A stretch of 64,000 bases of DNA from positions 46,159-110,158 of the forward strand of contig JABBOG010000007.1 of the NCBI GenBank assembly GCA_019351975.1, written 5' to 3'. The DNA comes from Acidobacteriota bacterium (GTDB lineage: Bacteria > Acidobacteriota > Terriglobia > Terriglobales > Acidobacteriaceae). The notes under the pieces are model-generated. The model was not told the DNA's origin. It saw only the letters and a list, made by a program, of their open reading frames with translations, and searched no databases. Below, in pieces: positions 1-9,668 of the stretch. Position 1 is the first letter of the stretch. Each line of letters begins with the position of its first letter. The position numbers were made by a program, and so were the translations under genes.

Positions 1-1475
1 CCCCAGCGATAGACGAGCTCGAGGAAGCCGAAGTTGGCGTTGTGGCCGGCGGGGTAATCGGCTGCAACGACGGATTTGCCGAAGGAGTGGGCGTAGTAGA
101 GATTGATGGCGAGATTGTGGTTGAGCTGGTAGTCGGAGCTGATGTCGGCCAGGGTGGCGAAGCTGTTGTGGCCGCCGGAGGGACGTCCGGCGTAGCCGAA
201 GACTTTGTTGTCGTAGGCACCGCCGCCCTGATACCAGAGGTCGTTGCTGGAGGTGAGTTGCAGCCAGTGAAGGTCGGAGCGAAGTTCGAGGTGCCTGGCG
301 GGGTTGTCGATGATCTGGACGAACTGGTCGGAGCTGTTCATCTGGTCGAAGAAGGGGAAGCGGGCGTAGAGGCGGGGCGTGGGAAGGAGTTGGAAGAAGG
401 TGTTGTGGACGGTGTCGGATGGGTTGTTGTCACCGGTGCCGCGGAAGGCACCGCCACGTAGCCAGGGCTTGCCGGCGATGTTGGTGAAGCGATAGCCGGC
501 CTCGATGTCGAAGGCACCGGAGTGCTGGGAGAGCAGGCCCCAGTTGCCGTTCTGGAGGACTCCCCAGAAGACGATGTCGATGGAACCGGGGCCGGCGGGG
601 AGGGTGGTGAGGAGGTCTGCGCCGTAGGTTCCGACGCGGATGTTGTGATGGTCGGCCTGGCGGACGGGCAGGGGGCGATTGTCGGTTTTGACGATGCCGG
701 TGCGGCCGTCGTGGTAGCCGATGGCGAAGACGCGCCAGAGGAAGCGGTTGTGCAGGTCGTATCTGGAGTAGGCGAGGTACTGGGTGTCGACGTTGAGCTC
801 GGGGTCGGCGTTCTGGTTGAAGACGCCCTGGGTGGCGCGGGTGGCCATGGCGGTAATGTCCCAGGAGCCGCGGCCGTAGTGGCCATCGAGGCCGTCGAAG
901 GAGCGCTGGCCGTTGGTGAAGCCGAAGTTGCTGATGAGGCGCTGGGAGACGCGGTTGGTCTGGAGCCAGAGGAGGGTGGGATTGGTGGGGGTGGTTTCGA
1001 GGCCGTCGAAGAACTCGAAGCGGCCGATACGGGCGTTGCTATCGGTGGCGGTGGCGGTGTAGCGGATCCAGCCCTGGCGGAAGGAGACGTCGGAGGGGAG
1101 GGTGTTGGCGACGGCGGAGTAGTAGTTGCCGCCGAGGCCGAGGATGCCCTGGGAGGCTAAGGGCGAGATGGAAGTTGTGGGAACGTCAAAGACGGTGGCG
1201 GAGGCGACGTCGGCGAGCCAGTCGATGTGTTTGAGGCGCTGGGCGATGCTGACGCGGAGGAGCTGTTCGACGAAGGGATAGGTGGTGGTATAGGGAGGTG
1301 CACCGTACCAGTTGTAGGCATCGGTGCGGGTGCGGTCGTAGATCTTGAAGCTGATGGCGTGGTTCGCTGGCGGGGTTGGGTTGGGGGATGCGGATGGCGG
1401 GGTTTGTGCGAAGGCGGTTGTGGAGGCGAAGACCGACGTGACGAGGAACGCGCGGAGGGTTTGGTGCAGGGTCAT
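1..1475 (-). CDS. Alginate-export-type outer-membrane beta-barrel protein (3' end outside window)
   Basis: The minus-strand frame opens at the ATG at 1473-1475 and stays open to the window edge, giving about 491 residues without a stop. The product starts with a signal peptide ending near AFAQ (residues 21-24). Alternating hydrophobic and aromatic strands follow, with GRFEFFDG, ARFPFFDQMN and LELRSDLHWLQL, as in the alginate-export (AlgE-like) barrel domain. The last visible residues, FLELVYRW, look like a final barrel strand, so only a few residues are probably missing. The expected role is an outer-membrane channel for an anionic sugar or another small solute; the substrate cannot be read. 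It is divergent from the histidine kinase gene across about 230 bp. On its own strand the gene is extremely C-rich. Family assignment is by motif feel and moderately sure. Confidence 0.72.
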   Translation of the reverse strand, partial: MTLHQTLRAFLVTSVFASTTAFAQTPPSASPNPTPPANHAISFKIYDRTRTDAYNWYGAPPYTTTYPFVEQLLRVSIAQRLKHIDWLADVASATVFDVPTTSISPLASQGILGLGGNYYSAVANTLPSDVSFRQGWIRYTATATDSNARIGRFEFFDGLETTPTNPTLLWLQTNRVSQRLISNFGFTNGQRSFDGLDGHYGRGSWDITAMATRATQGVFNQNADPELNVDTQYLAYSRYDLHNRFLWRVFAIGYHDGRTGIVKTDNRPLPVRQADHHNIRVGTYGADLLTTLPAGPGSIDIVFWGVLQNGNWGLLSQHSGAFDIEAGYRFTNIAGKPWLRGGAFRGTGDNNPSDTVHNTFFQLLPTPRLYARFPFFDQMNSSDQFVQIIDNPARHLELRSDLHWLQLTSSNDLWYQGGGAYDNKVFGYAGRPSGGHNSFATLADISSDYQLNHNLAINLYYAHSFGKSVVAADYPAGHNANFGFLELVYRW

Positions 1476-1705
1476 GCAGGGAGCCTCGGAAGAATGGGGT
1501 GGTGCGAGGCCGCTGGCAGAGTCTGAGCGTAAGGCGCTGGGTGCTCTGGTGCGGCTGTTTGGATTTGTTCTAGCGAGGATCAATGTAACGGGCTCAGATG
1601 AGGGTTGGATATCCATCGTTTGGTTGATTTTGTACATATCTGGAGCTGGGTGCGCAGGTTGTTGTGGACAAGGGATGGTGATCGCGGCGATGCTCTAGTG
1701 AAGCG
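1476..1705. promoter_or_regulatory. Divergent intergenic region between barrel gene and sensor kinase
   Basis: These 230 bp separate two divergent genes, so promoters for both must lie here or in the flanking coding ends. I see no convincing -35/-10 pair, inverted repeat or small gene. It is somewhat richer in A and T than the flanks around 1560-1650. Confidence 0.35.
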
Positions 1706-4600
1706 ATGAGGCGAACGGGAGCATACTGGAGGCCGGGACGGTGGGCTGCGTGGTTTGCAGTGTGGGTGTGGGTGTGCGCATGTGGGGCGCAGGATCTGCC
1801 TTACCTGAGGCAGCAGGTGTGGTCGACGGAAGAGGGTTTACCGCAGAGCAGCGTTCATGCCATTGCGCAGACAAGGGATGGCTATCTGTGGGCGGCGACG
1901 GAGGGTGGACTGGCGCGGTTCGACGGAGAACGGTTCAAGGTATTCAGCTCGTCGGATGTGGATGCGTTTGGGAGCGATGATCTGTGCTGCCTGGCAGAGG
2001 GTGCGGGAGATGAGCTATGGGTAGGGACCGCGGATGGTGTGGTCCGGATGGAGAAGGGATGGTTTCGTAGATATGGCGTTGGCGATGGGCTGCCGTCAGA
2101 GACAGTGACGGAGCTGCAGACCAAGGAGGATGGCACCGTGGAGGTAGACACGGCGAATGGATGGGCGCGTTGGGAGCGTGGCCGATTCGTGCGGATGGAT
2201 GGTCCTCCGTCGGGCGTGGGCTGGATTGGGGGCGTGGGTGGGTCGAAGTGGAGCTTTACAGCGCAGAGCGTGAGCGTGGTAGCGAACGTGTTTGCGAGTC
2301 TGGCTGGAGGTGCGGCGGGTAACCGGTGGGAGGTGGGTAAGGGGCTTCCAGCGGGTCGGGTACAGACGTTGTTTGTGGATCGCGAGGGCGTGGCCTGGGT
2401 GGGGATGAATGGAGGGCTCTATGTGCTGCGCGCGGGAGACGCTGCGGCGACGGAGGTGACGGAGCTGCGTGGGAACTCGGTGCTGAGTGTGTTTGAGGAT
2501 GTGGAGGGAAATCACTGGGTGGGAGCGGAGAGCTCGGGGCTGCATGTGTTGCGGCGACTGAAGTTCAGGAGCGAGGCGGGGCTGGTGGACACGGCTGTGA
2601 CAGGGGTGGTGCAGACGGCGGACGGGGCGATCTGGGTGGGGACGCGTGAGGATGGGCTGCGGCGTGTGCGCGCTGGTGTGGTGGATGCGCCGGTAGGGAC
2701 GGGCAAGCTGACGAGCGCGGTGATCCTGAGCATGTCACCTGCGAGCGACGGCGGACTGTGGGTGGGAACGCCGGACGGGCTGAACTATGTTGCAGCAGAT
2801 GCGACGAGGGTGCAGCAAATTACGGCGGCGGATGGGCTGCCGGATGATTCGATACGCGCGTTGGCGACCGATGGCAAGGGAACGGTGTGGGTGGGGACCA
2901 GGCAGGGGCTGGTGCATATGTGGGAGGCGGCAGTAGGCGCGAGCGTCAAGACGCTGACGAAGGCAGATGGTTTGGGCGGCGACATGATTGGGTCGCTGCT
3001 GGTGGCAAAGGGCAGTGGAGAGAAGACACCGCTGGGGTTATGGGTGGGGACGGCTGGTGGGCTGTCGCTGGTGGGAGTGGGTGGGGAGATTTCCAATTAC
3101 ACAACCCGAGATGGTTTGGGCGCAGCTATTGTGACGGCGATGGCGCAGGATGCAGAGGGGGAGCTGTGGGTGGGCACCAATGGTGGGGGGTTGAGCCTGC
3201 TGCAGGGCGGTAGGTTTGTTGCTGTTCCGGCGTTTCCGGGAGATCGGCGCGAAGGGAATATTGAAGGGATTACGGCGGACGGACAGGGGTATTTGTGGTT
3301 TCGGATGGACAGAGGCGTGCGGCGGATTGCGGTGCGGACACTGCGCGCGTGCGTGACGAATGGGCGCTGCGAAGAGGCCGATGGCTGGGGAGGCGTGGGC
3401 GCGACGTATGGGGTCGCGGACGGGATGCAGAATGACGAGGCGGTGGCAGGCGGGCCGTCGGTGGGATGGCTGGCGCATGATGGGAATCTGTGGTTTCCGA
3501 CGCGTGGCGGCGCGGCGATTGTGGATGTGAACCGGATGGGATGGAACAGCGTTCCGCCGCCGGTGGTTGTGGAGCGTTTTCTGGTGGATGACGTGGCGGA
3601 AGACCTGAACCAGATGCGGGTGGAGATTCCGTATGGCCAGGCGCGGTACACGATGGAGTATGCAGGGCTGAGTTTTACGGCACCTTCGGAGGTGCGGTAC
3701 AGGTTCCGGCTGGTGGGGTTCGACAAGGGGTGGACGGAAGCAGGAGCGAAGCGGGTTGCAACGTATACAAACCTGCCGCCGGGGTCATATCAGTTTCGGG
3801 TTCAAGCGATGAATGAAGACGGTGTGCGGAACCTGACTGGAGCTGCGCTGAGCTTCGAGATTGTGCCACCGATTTATCGCCGGTGGTGGTTTTTGATGGT
3901 CATGGTGCTGCTGTTGAGTGGACTTGTCGTCGGGATGTACCGACTGCGATTGCGGCGGCTGCGCGGACGGTTCGATGCGGTACTGGCGGAGCGGAACAGG
4001 ATGGCACGGGAGATCCACGATACGCTGACACAGGATTTTGTGGGGGCGTCGCTGCAGCTAGATTTGATCTCGCAGCACTTGAGCAAGGGAAGAGTGGCAA
4101 TGGCGACGGAGCAGGTGAGGCGTACGCGGCAACTGGTTACCGACGGGTTGGATGAGGCGCGGCGAAGTATATGGGAGCTGCGCGCGAATCATTCGCAGGA
4201 CAGTCTGCCAACGCGGTTGAGGCGCGTGGTGGAGCGAGACCAGTTTGCGGTGCTGAAGCCGCGGCTGCATTTGGGCGGAGCGTACCGGGAGCTTGAGCCG
4301 AGGGTCGAGCGGGAGGTGTTGCGCATTGCGCAGGAGGCGCTGCTGAACGTGCTGCATCATGCGGGAGCAACGGAGGTGACGGTGGACCTGCACTATTCGA
4401 GTGATACGCTGATGCTCACGCTAGCAGACAACGGCGTGGGGTTTGCGGTGGACGAAGGACTGGGCAAAGCAGGACACTATGGACTTGTAGGGATGAAGGA
4501 GCGGGCGGCATTGATCGATGGAACGCTGGAGATCAGCAGTGAACGCGGGAGCGGAACGAAGGTGACGCTGCGCGTGCGGACAGGTCGAGGTGCGAGGTAG
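1706..4600 (+). CDS. Two-component sensor histidine kinase with beta-propeller sensor domain
   Basis: 964 residues. A signal or anchor segment comes first (about 1-28). A long periplasmic propeller follows, with repeated Reg_prop blades such as GYLWAATEGGLARFDG and WVGTREDGLRRV. A Y_Y_Y-type Ig-like domain sits near 640-720 (PPGSYQFRVQAMNEDG), then one membrane helix at about 726-747. The cytoplasmic part has a HisKA_3 dimerisation helix with the phospho-accepting His at 771 (REIHDTLTQ) and a HATPase domain with the N box near 870 (EALLNVLHHAGA) and the G1 box LADNGVGF. It should autophosphorylate in response to a periplasmic ligand and pass phosphate to the response regulator 6 bp downstream. 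Architecture matches sugar-sensing kinases, but the ligand is unknown. Confidence 0.93.
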   Translation: MRRTGAYWRPGRWAAWFAVWVWVCACGAQDLPYLRQQVWSTEEGLPQSSVHAIAQTRDGYLWAATEGGLARFDGERFKVFSSSDVDAFGSDDLCCLAEGAGDELWVGTADGVVRMEKGWFRRYGVGDGLPSETVTELQTKEDGTVEVDTANGWARWERGRFVRMDGPPSGVGWIGGVGGSKWSFTAQSVSVVANVFASLAGGAAGNRWEVGKGLPAGRVQTLFVDREGVAWVGMNGGLYVLRAGDAAATEVTELRGNSVLSVFEDVEGNHWVGAESSGLHVLRRLKFRSEAGLVDTAVTGVVQTADGAIWVGTREDGLRRVRAGVVDAPVGTGKLTSAVILSMSPASDGGLWVGTPDGLNYVAADATRVQQITAADGLPDDSIRALATDGKGTVWVGTRQGLVHMWEAAVGASVKTLTKADGLGGDMIGSLLVAKGSGEKTPLGLWVGTAGGLSLVGVGGEISNYTTRDGLGAAIVTAMAQDAEGELWVGTNGGGLSLLQGGRFVAVPAFPGDRREGNIEGITADGQGYLWFRMDRGVRRIAVRTLRACVTNGRCEEADGWGGVGATYGVADGMQNDEAVAGGPSVGWLAHDGNLWFPTRGGAAIVDVNRMGWNSVPPPVVVERFLVDDVAEDLNQMRVEIPYGQARYTMEYAGLSFTAPSEVRYRFRLVGFDKGWTEAGAKRVATYTNLPPGSYQFRVQAMNEDGVRNLTGAALSFEIVPPIYRRWWFLMVMVLLLSGLVVGMYRLRLRRLRGRFDAVLAERNRMAREIHDTLTQDFVGASLQLDLISQHLSKGRVAMATEQVRRTRQLVTDGLDEARRSIWELRANHSQDSLPTRLRRVVERDQFAVLKPRLHLGGAYRELEPRVEREVLRIAQEALLNVLHHAGATEVTVDLHYSSDTLMLTLADNGVGFAVDEGLGKAGHYGLVGMKERAALIDGTLEISSERGSGTKVTLRVRTGRGAR

Positions 4601-4606
4601 AGTGCG

Positions 4607-5233
4607 ATGGACGAACGTATAAGGGTGATGCTGGTGGAAGACCACCAGGTAGTGCGGCAAGGGCTGGCGGCGCTGCTTTCGTCGACAGACGAGATGGAGA
4701 TTGTGGGGTCGGTGGGTGATGGGCTGGAGGCGGTTGGGCGATATGGCGAGCTGATGCCGGATGTGACGCTGATGGACCTGCAGATGCCGAAGATGGGTGG
4801 CGTGGAGACGATTCGGAAGATACGGGAGAAGTTTCCGCAGGCGCGATTTATTGTGCTGACGACGTTCGATGGCGATGAGGATATCTATCGCGCGCTGCAG
4901 GCGGGTGCGCGCGCGTATCTGCTGAAGGGCATGCCGCTGGAGGAGTTGGTGACGACGATCCATGCGGTGCACAAGGGGAAGCTGCATATTCCATCGGCTG
5001 TAGCGGAGAAGCTGGCGGAACGGTTGAGCGGGCAGGAGTTGACGGCGCGGGAGTTGAGCGTGCTGGAACGGATTGTCGCCGGCAGGGCGAACAAGGAGAT
5101 CTCTGCGGACCTGTTTATCTCGGAGGCGACGGTGAAGACGCACATTAACAGCCTGCTTGGGAAGTTGGGCGTGGCGGACCGGACGCATGCGGCTACGGTG
5201 GCGATCAAGAGAGGACTGGTGAGCCACCGATGA
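4607..5233 (+). CDS. NarL/FixJ-family response regulator
   Basis: 208 residues. The N-terminal receiver domain has the acidic pair ED at 11-12 and the phosphoacceptor Asp57 (TLMDLQMPKMGG), with conserved Thr and Lys further on (VLTTFDG, YLLKGMP). The C-terminal LuxR-type helix-turn-helix spans about 143-205 (ELTARELSVLERIVAG, EATVKTHINSLLGKLG). The HisKA_3 kinase gene ends 6 bp upstream and is the obvious partner. The stop overlaps the next start by 4 bases, so the three genes should be one operon. Target promoters are unknown; the nearby TonB receptor gene is one candidate. Confidence 0.94.
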   Translation: MDERIRVMLVEDHQVVRQGLAALLSSTDEMEIVGSVGDGLEAVGRYGELMPDVTLMDLQMPKMGGVETIRKIREKFPQARFIVLTTFDGDEDIYRALQAGARAYLLKGMPLEELVTTIHAVHKGKLHIPSAVAEKLAERLSGQELTARELSVLERIVAGRANKEISADLFISEATVKTHINSLLGKLGVADRTHAATVAIKRGLVSHR

Positions 5234-5751
5234 GGGGACGAGCGCGATTTCTTGTGGTGGCGATGGCGCTGTTGATGCTGCCGACGATGATGTATGCGCA
5301 AGGCAAGCGGCAGTGGCGCGCGATGACGCCCGCGGAGCTTGAGGCGGCGTTACCGGCCAGGGCGACGGTCGAGAAAGAACGCATTGAGACGGAGATGCGC
5401 ACGGCCACGGGTGTGGAGGACGCGCAGGGCAAGGTGGTGGCTGCGGTGGTGCTGATCACCGCCGGGTATGCAGCGAATGGGAAGTACTCGTACTACATGG
5501 TGGTGCAGGCACCGATGCGGATTGGGCCGGACATTTTGCTGCAGCCAGGCAATTATGTGGTGGGATGGACGCGCGGCGACGATGGCCTGCTGGTGCATTT
5601 TTATGAGGCGGAGACGGGGAACGAGCGTGGGACGATGCTGGCAAAGCCGCTGTCGCAGCCGCTGATGGTGGTTTCGGTGAAGTTATGGCCGCCGGCGGAT
5701 CGGAGCATCATCCAAATTGGACGATTTGCACTGCCGTACACGTTGGAGTGA
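5230..5751 (+). CDS. Small secreted protein of unknown function, coupled to the response regulator
   Basis: 173 residues beginning MRGRARFLVVAMALLML, a clear signal peptide with likely cleavage after YAQG. The mature part is a compact mixed domain with a run YSYYMVVQAPMRIGPDI and a terminal stretch IIQIGRFALPYTLE. I recognise no catalytic motif. The start overlaps the regulator stop as ATGA, so it is translationally coupled to the two-component system. A periplasmic accessory or a regulated output are both possible. Unknown function. Confidence 0.72.
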   Translation: MRGRARFLVVAMALLMLPTMMYAQGKRQWRAMTPAELEAALPARATVEKERIETEMRTATGVEDAQGKVVAAVVLITAGYAANGKYSYYMVVQAPMRIGPDILLQPGNYVVGWTRGDDGLLVHFYEAETGNERGTMLAKPLSQPLMVVSVKLWPPADRSIIQIGRFALPYTLE

Positions 5752-6052
5752 TGGCGTGGCGGAGGGCGGTCCTGGCTGGATCGACAGAGGGTGATGATGT
5801 GGGTTGCTGCGTGATTGTCCCGCAGTTGGAGAGGTGCGCCCGCTCGGGGTATCGCGGGAGTTAACTTGATCGTGATCTACAGGGGTGCGGGGATCGAGGA
5901 TGTTGCGCGAAAGCGCACAATTATGCGCTTGACAATGCAAAGTCATTTCGTGCAAAGTTATCTCCGGTTTCAAAGTCAACAGAAAGACAAGCGTTTGTCT
6001 GAAAAGCGCGATGCTGAGTTTGGCGAAGGCTGTAGGAATTTTGGGAGGGCAC
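5752..6052 (+). promoter_or_regulatory. Upstream region of TonB receptor with repeats and LacI-type palindrome
   Basis: About 300 bp without a gene. Three short direct repeats CAAAGTCA / CAAAGTTA / CAAAGTCA lie at 5938-5945, 5953-5960 and 5971-5978. A TTGACA hexamer at 5929-5934 could be a -35 element, but no good -10 stands at the right distance. A 16-bp interrupted palindrome at 5985-6000 is listed separately. The ribosome site GGGAGG lies just before the ATG at 6053. Confidence 0.5.
5985..6000. promoter_or_regulatory. LacI-family operator candidate upstream of TonB receptor
   Basis: The sequence AGACAAGCGTTTGTCT has perfect 6-bp arms (AGACAA / TTGTCT) around a CG-containing centre, the usual form of LacI-family sites. 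Its core CAAGCGTTTG differs by one base from the perfect palindrome at 13844-13853 in front of the beta-glucosidase gene. Binding by the LacI-type regulator at 12634-13686 is inference. Confidence 0.5.
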
Positions 6053-9000
6053 ATGAAGTTCAATTGGTCAATATTCAGGGTTGTAACGGTGGCCACGTGC
6101 GGCGCGCTGGGATTAGGAGCGGCCTATGGGCAGAGCACAAACTCCGGCGATATCTCCGGCACGGTTACGGACACGACGGGAGCGCGGATTCCGGGCGCGA
6201 AGGTTACGGTACTGAACGACGATACCGGGGTGACAAAGGAGTTCCAGTCAGATGATGACGGCGTGTATGACACAAACTCCATTGTGCCGGGACACTATAC
6301 GTTGACGTTTACGAAGGATGGCTTCAGCAAATATGTGCGCGGGCCGATTACGGTGCAGGTGGGGCGGACGGGTGTGAATGCGCCGCTGGCGATCGGTTCG
6401 ACGAGCCAGCAGGTGACGGTGAATACGGACGTGCCGCTGCTGGATACAGAGGGCGGCAGCCAGACGACGACGTTGACGGCGAAGGATATGGACCAGCTGC
6501 CGAACGTGGGCGGAGCGAATGGGCCGGACTGGCAGAACTTCATGATCCTGCTGCCGGGCGCGACGGGGACGCCGGGAAGCAGCGCGGGGTCGACGAATCC
6601 AGGGGAAGAAGTTTCAACGAACGGGAATCTGCCGTACGCGAATGTGCTGGCCGACGGCGCTTCAACGAGCCTGCCGGGCAGCCAGAATGCAAATCCGGCG
6701 GCGTTTGAAGATGTCGAAGAGCTGCAGGTGAACCTCTCGTCCTTCTCGGCGCAGTATGGCATCGGCGGATTGATCATCAACCAGATTACCAAGGGCGGAA
6801 CGGACAAGTTCCATGGAAGCTTGTATGAGTACTTCCAGAACACGGCGCTGGACGCTGCGGTGTATGGATTTGGGCAGAAGGTTGCGGTTCCGTATCTGAA
6901 CTATGACGACTTTGGTGGAACGGTGAGTGGGCCGGTGAAGCTGCCGTTCTGGAATCTGCAGAAGAAGGCGTTCTTCTTCTTTGGTTACGACCAGATTCAT
7001 GACAATGCGGTAAGTTCTGGGTTTCAGACCGTGCCAACGCAGGCCATCATGAGCGGTAACTTTGCGGGAAGCTATACGCTGTATGATCCGACGACCCAGA
7101 CGATTGCGTACGACACGAAGGGCAATCCCTATCCGGTGCGTCAGTCGTTCATGAGCGAGTACGGATCGAACGCGATCCCGACGGCGATGATCGATAACGT
7201 TTCGAATGCCTTCCAGCAGTACTATCCGACACCGACAAACCACATTCCGTATGGTCATTTTGTTGCAGATGCGACCACGAATGGGGCTGGCGTACTTGCG
7301 GACAACTTTTATTCGCAGTATCCGGTGCCGCGGCCATGGAAGCGCTACTTCGGGCGTCTGGACTATGACATTACCCCACACAATCGCCTGACAATTTCGG
7401 ATACGCAAGGAGATAACGGCCAACCCAGCGATAACGCTGTGTCAGCCTGCCCCATCGGATGTCAGAGTGGCGATGTGGACAACAATAATGCTCAGGTGAG
7501 CGATGTCTGGAACATCAGTCAAAATGTTGTGAACGAAGCTAGAATGGGCTATACGGACCAGTTGAATTTCTTCGGTGATGAAGGTCTGGGTCTCGGTATT
7601 CCTGCAAAGCTCGGATGGCAGTTCTCGAAGGCGAACCAACTGCCTTCGGTTCAGTTCCAGCGTAATTATCCGTATGCGTGGATCAACCCTTCAGCGAATG
7701 CGGAGTACAAGGAGTTTGTGTTTGATCCGTCGGATGTTGTGACGATGATCAAGGGCAAGCACCTGCTGCACTTTGGCGGTGAGTTTGCGTTCTATCGTGA
7801 TGATGCGACGAACTGGGGAAATATCAATGCGGGCACGTTGCAGTTTACGGGTGCGTACACGGAGAACTGGACTGTTGATCCGTCGACTGGCGTGGCGAAG
7901 CCGAACACGCAGTCGGGTGAGGAGTACGCCGACTTCCTGCTGGGTTATGCGCAGAACTGGAGCGCGAGCTACACGCCGGAGTTCGGCGCGCGCCTGAAGA
8001 AGCCGCAGATGTTCGTTCAGGATGACTGGAAGATCAGGGAGAATCTGACGATCAACCTCGGTGTCCGGTACGAGATCAGCCACGGATTCAACGAAGTGAA
8101 GGGTAACGAGGCTACGTTCGATCCGACGGTTGTGAATCCTGCGACGGGTACTGACGGAGCCTTCTGGTACGGCGAGACGCATGCCAATGGACGAAACGCG
8201 CTTCAGCAGACGGTGTACAGCACGGTGCTGCCGCGCGCGGGCTTCTCGTGGCTGATGGACCCGACGACGACGATCCGCGGCGGATTCGGACTGTACTCGT
8301 ATAACTACAGCCTGGATCAATATGGCAGTGGTATGGGTGGATCGGTAGAGTCTGCTGGCAGCTACAACGATCAATCGAACGGCATCTATCCGACGACGAA
8401 GTTTAATGGACCTGGAACGTTGTTCCCGCTGGGAGGTGGAGCGGTTGCACCGCTGCCTTATTCGAGCGGATCGACGGACCCTGCACGGTTCAATGGCCAA
8501 TCTGTTGGGTACAACGACTATCACACGCCGATTCCGAAGATCTACCAGTGGAACCTGAGTGCGGACAAGGCGCTATCGACGAACATGGTGCTGAACCTGT
8601 CGTACGTCGCGAGCCACGGATTCAATCTTGCGTTCCCGACGAACCTGAATGCTGTGCCGGAGAATCAGCTGTCTTCGGGCGATACGTCGGGGTGCGGCAG
8701 CGGATCAACAGTGCATTGCGCGGTGCAGTTCCCGATCTACCAGTCGATCAACGGAAATCTGTATAACGCAATTTCGAACTATAACTCGCTGCAGGTCGCG
8801 ATCACGCGGCGCTTCAGCAACGGGCTGAGCTTCAGTGCGAACTATGTGTGGTCGCACTTCCTCGATGACCAGGATTCGTCAGGATGGGGCAGCCGCGAAG
8901 GTCCGCAGAACGTGCAGCACTACAGCACGCTTACTGTAAACCAGGCGTCGAAGAACTACGGGCCGTCCAACTTCGATGTGCGGAACGTGGCGAAGGGATA

Positions 9001-9571
9001 CTTCGTGTACGATCTGCCCTTTGGCAAGGGTAGGAAGTTCTTGAACAAGAACTTTATTGAGGATGCAACGATTGGCGGATGGCAGCTCTCTGGAACGGTG
9101 GTCCTTTCCGGAGGAAATCCCTTCCAGCTGTTTGCAACCAGTCCGACGTACAACAATGGCGGATCGCAGTATCCAGATCTCACCGGCGTGAGCAACATAC
9201 CAAGGGGCGGACGGACGATCAAGGAATGGTATAACCCTGCAGCGTATGCTGATCCTGGACCGGGTAACTTCGGAACCGTGGGAAGGAATCCGATTGTAGG
9301 ACCCGGATACCACACGGAGAACCTGTCTGCGCTGAAGCAGTTTGCGCTGCCCTGGTATGACATGGTATTCCAGCTTCGCGTGGATGCGCAGAATGTGCTG
9401 AACCACCCGATCTTCGGAGCGCCAGACGGGAGCCTACAAAATCCGTCGAGTGCCGGGAATGCGCCCGGAACGCCGTATCAGGGTGACACAAACTCCGTGA
9501 GCCAGGGGCAGATTACTTCGCTTGCGGGCGTGGCGCGGCAGGTGCAGATCGGAGCGCGTCTCCAGTTTTAG
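6053..9571 (+). CDS. Oar-type TonB-dependent receptor with carboxypeptidase-regulatory-like N-terminus
   Basis: 1172 residues from the ATG at 6053, chosen because GGGAGG lies at the right distance; an in-frame ATG at 6011 lacks one. Signal peptide ends near AAYGQS. A CarboxypepD_reg-like Ig domain follows (DISGTVTDTTGARIPGAKVTV), then a plug-like region and a long beta-barrel ending in QIGARLQF with terminal Phe, typical of outer-membrane insertion. Such receptors are abundant in Acidobacteria and are thought to import large or scarce nutrients, often glycans. No SusD-like lipoprotein is adjacent. A strong terminator follows, so the TPR gene downstream probably has its own transcription or depends on readthrough. 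The substrate may be a glucoside, given the shared operator with the GH3 gene. Confidence 0.9.
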   Translation: MKFNWSIFRVVTVATCGALGLGAAYGQSTNSGDISGTVTDTTGARIPGAKVTVLNDDTGVTKEFQSDDDGVYDTNSIVPGHYTLTFTKDGFSKYVRGPITVQVGRTGVNAPLAIGSTSQQVTVNTDVPLLDTEGGSQTTTLTAKDMDQLPNVGGANGPDWQNFMILLPGATGTPGSSAGSTNPGEEVSTNGNLPYANVLADGASTSLPGSQNANPAAFEDVEELQVNLSSFSAQYGIGGLIINQITKGGTDKFHGSLYEYFQNTALDAAVYGFGQKVAVPYLNYDDFGGTVSGPVKLPFWNLQKKAFFFFGYDQIHDNAVSSGFQTVPTQAIMSGNFAGSYTLYDPTTQTIAYDTKGNPYPVRQSFMSEYGSNAIPTAMIDNVSNAFQQYYPTPTNHIPYGHFVADATTNGAGVLADNFYSQYPVPRPWKRYFGRLDYDITPHNRLTISDTQGDNGQPSDNAVSACPIGCQSGDVDNNNAQVSDVWNISQNVVNEARMGYTDQLNFFGDEGLGLGIPAKLGWQFSKANQLPSVQFQRNYPYAWINPSANAEYKEFVFDPSDVVTMIKGKHLLHFGGEFAFYRDDATNWGNINAGTLQFTGAYTENWTVDPSTGVAKPNTQSGEEYADFLLGYAQNWSASYTPEFGARLKKPQMFVQDDWKIRENLTINLGVRYEISHGFNEVKGNEATFDPTVVNPATGTDGAFWYGETHANGRNALQQTVYSTVLPRAGFSWLMDPTTTIRGGFGLYSYNYSLDQYGSGMGGSVESAGSYNDQSNGIYPTTKFNGPGTLFPLGGGAVAPLPYSSGSTDPARFNGQSVGYNDYHTPIPKIYQWNLSADKALSTNMVLNLSYVASHGFNLAFPTNLNAVPENQLSSGDTSGCGSGSTVHCAVQFPIYQSINGNLYNAISNYNSLQVAITRRFSNGLSFSANYVWSHFLDDQDSSGWGSREGPQNVQHYSTLTVNQASKNYGPSNFDVRNVAKGYFVYDLPFGKGRKFLNKNFIEDATIGGWQLSGTVVLSGGNPFQLFATSPTYNNGGSQYPDLTGVSNIPRGGRTIKEWYNPAAYADPGPGNFGTVGRNPIVGPGYHTENLSALKQFALPWYDMVFQLRVDAQNVLNHPIFGAPDGSLQNPSSAGNAPGTPYQGDTNSVSQGQITSLAGVARQVQIGARLQF

Positions 9572-9595
9572 AATGGAACTGGCGACCGATTACGG

Positions 9596-9626
9596 GAGAC
9601 GGCGAGCGATCGCCGTCTCTTTTTTT
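9596..9626 (+). terminator. Rho-independent terminator after TonB receptor
   Basis: A perfect 10-bp GC-rich stem (GAGACGGCGA / TCGCCGTCTC) with a 4-base loop is followed directly by seven T. It lies 25 bp after the receptor stop. Confidence 0.92.
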
Positions 9627-9668
9627 GAGCGACGCAAAGCAGGGACCGCTCTATATGATCAGGAAGGT

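Noticed and set aside
5929..5962. TTGACA followed by GTTATC as a promoter for the TonB receptor
   Set aside because: The spacing of 22 bp is too long for a sigma-70 pair; only the TTGACA hexamer is good.
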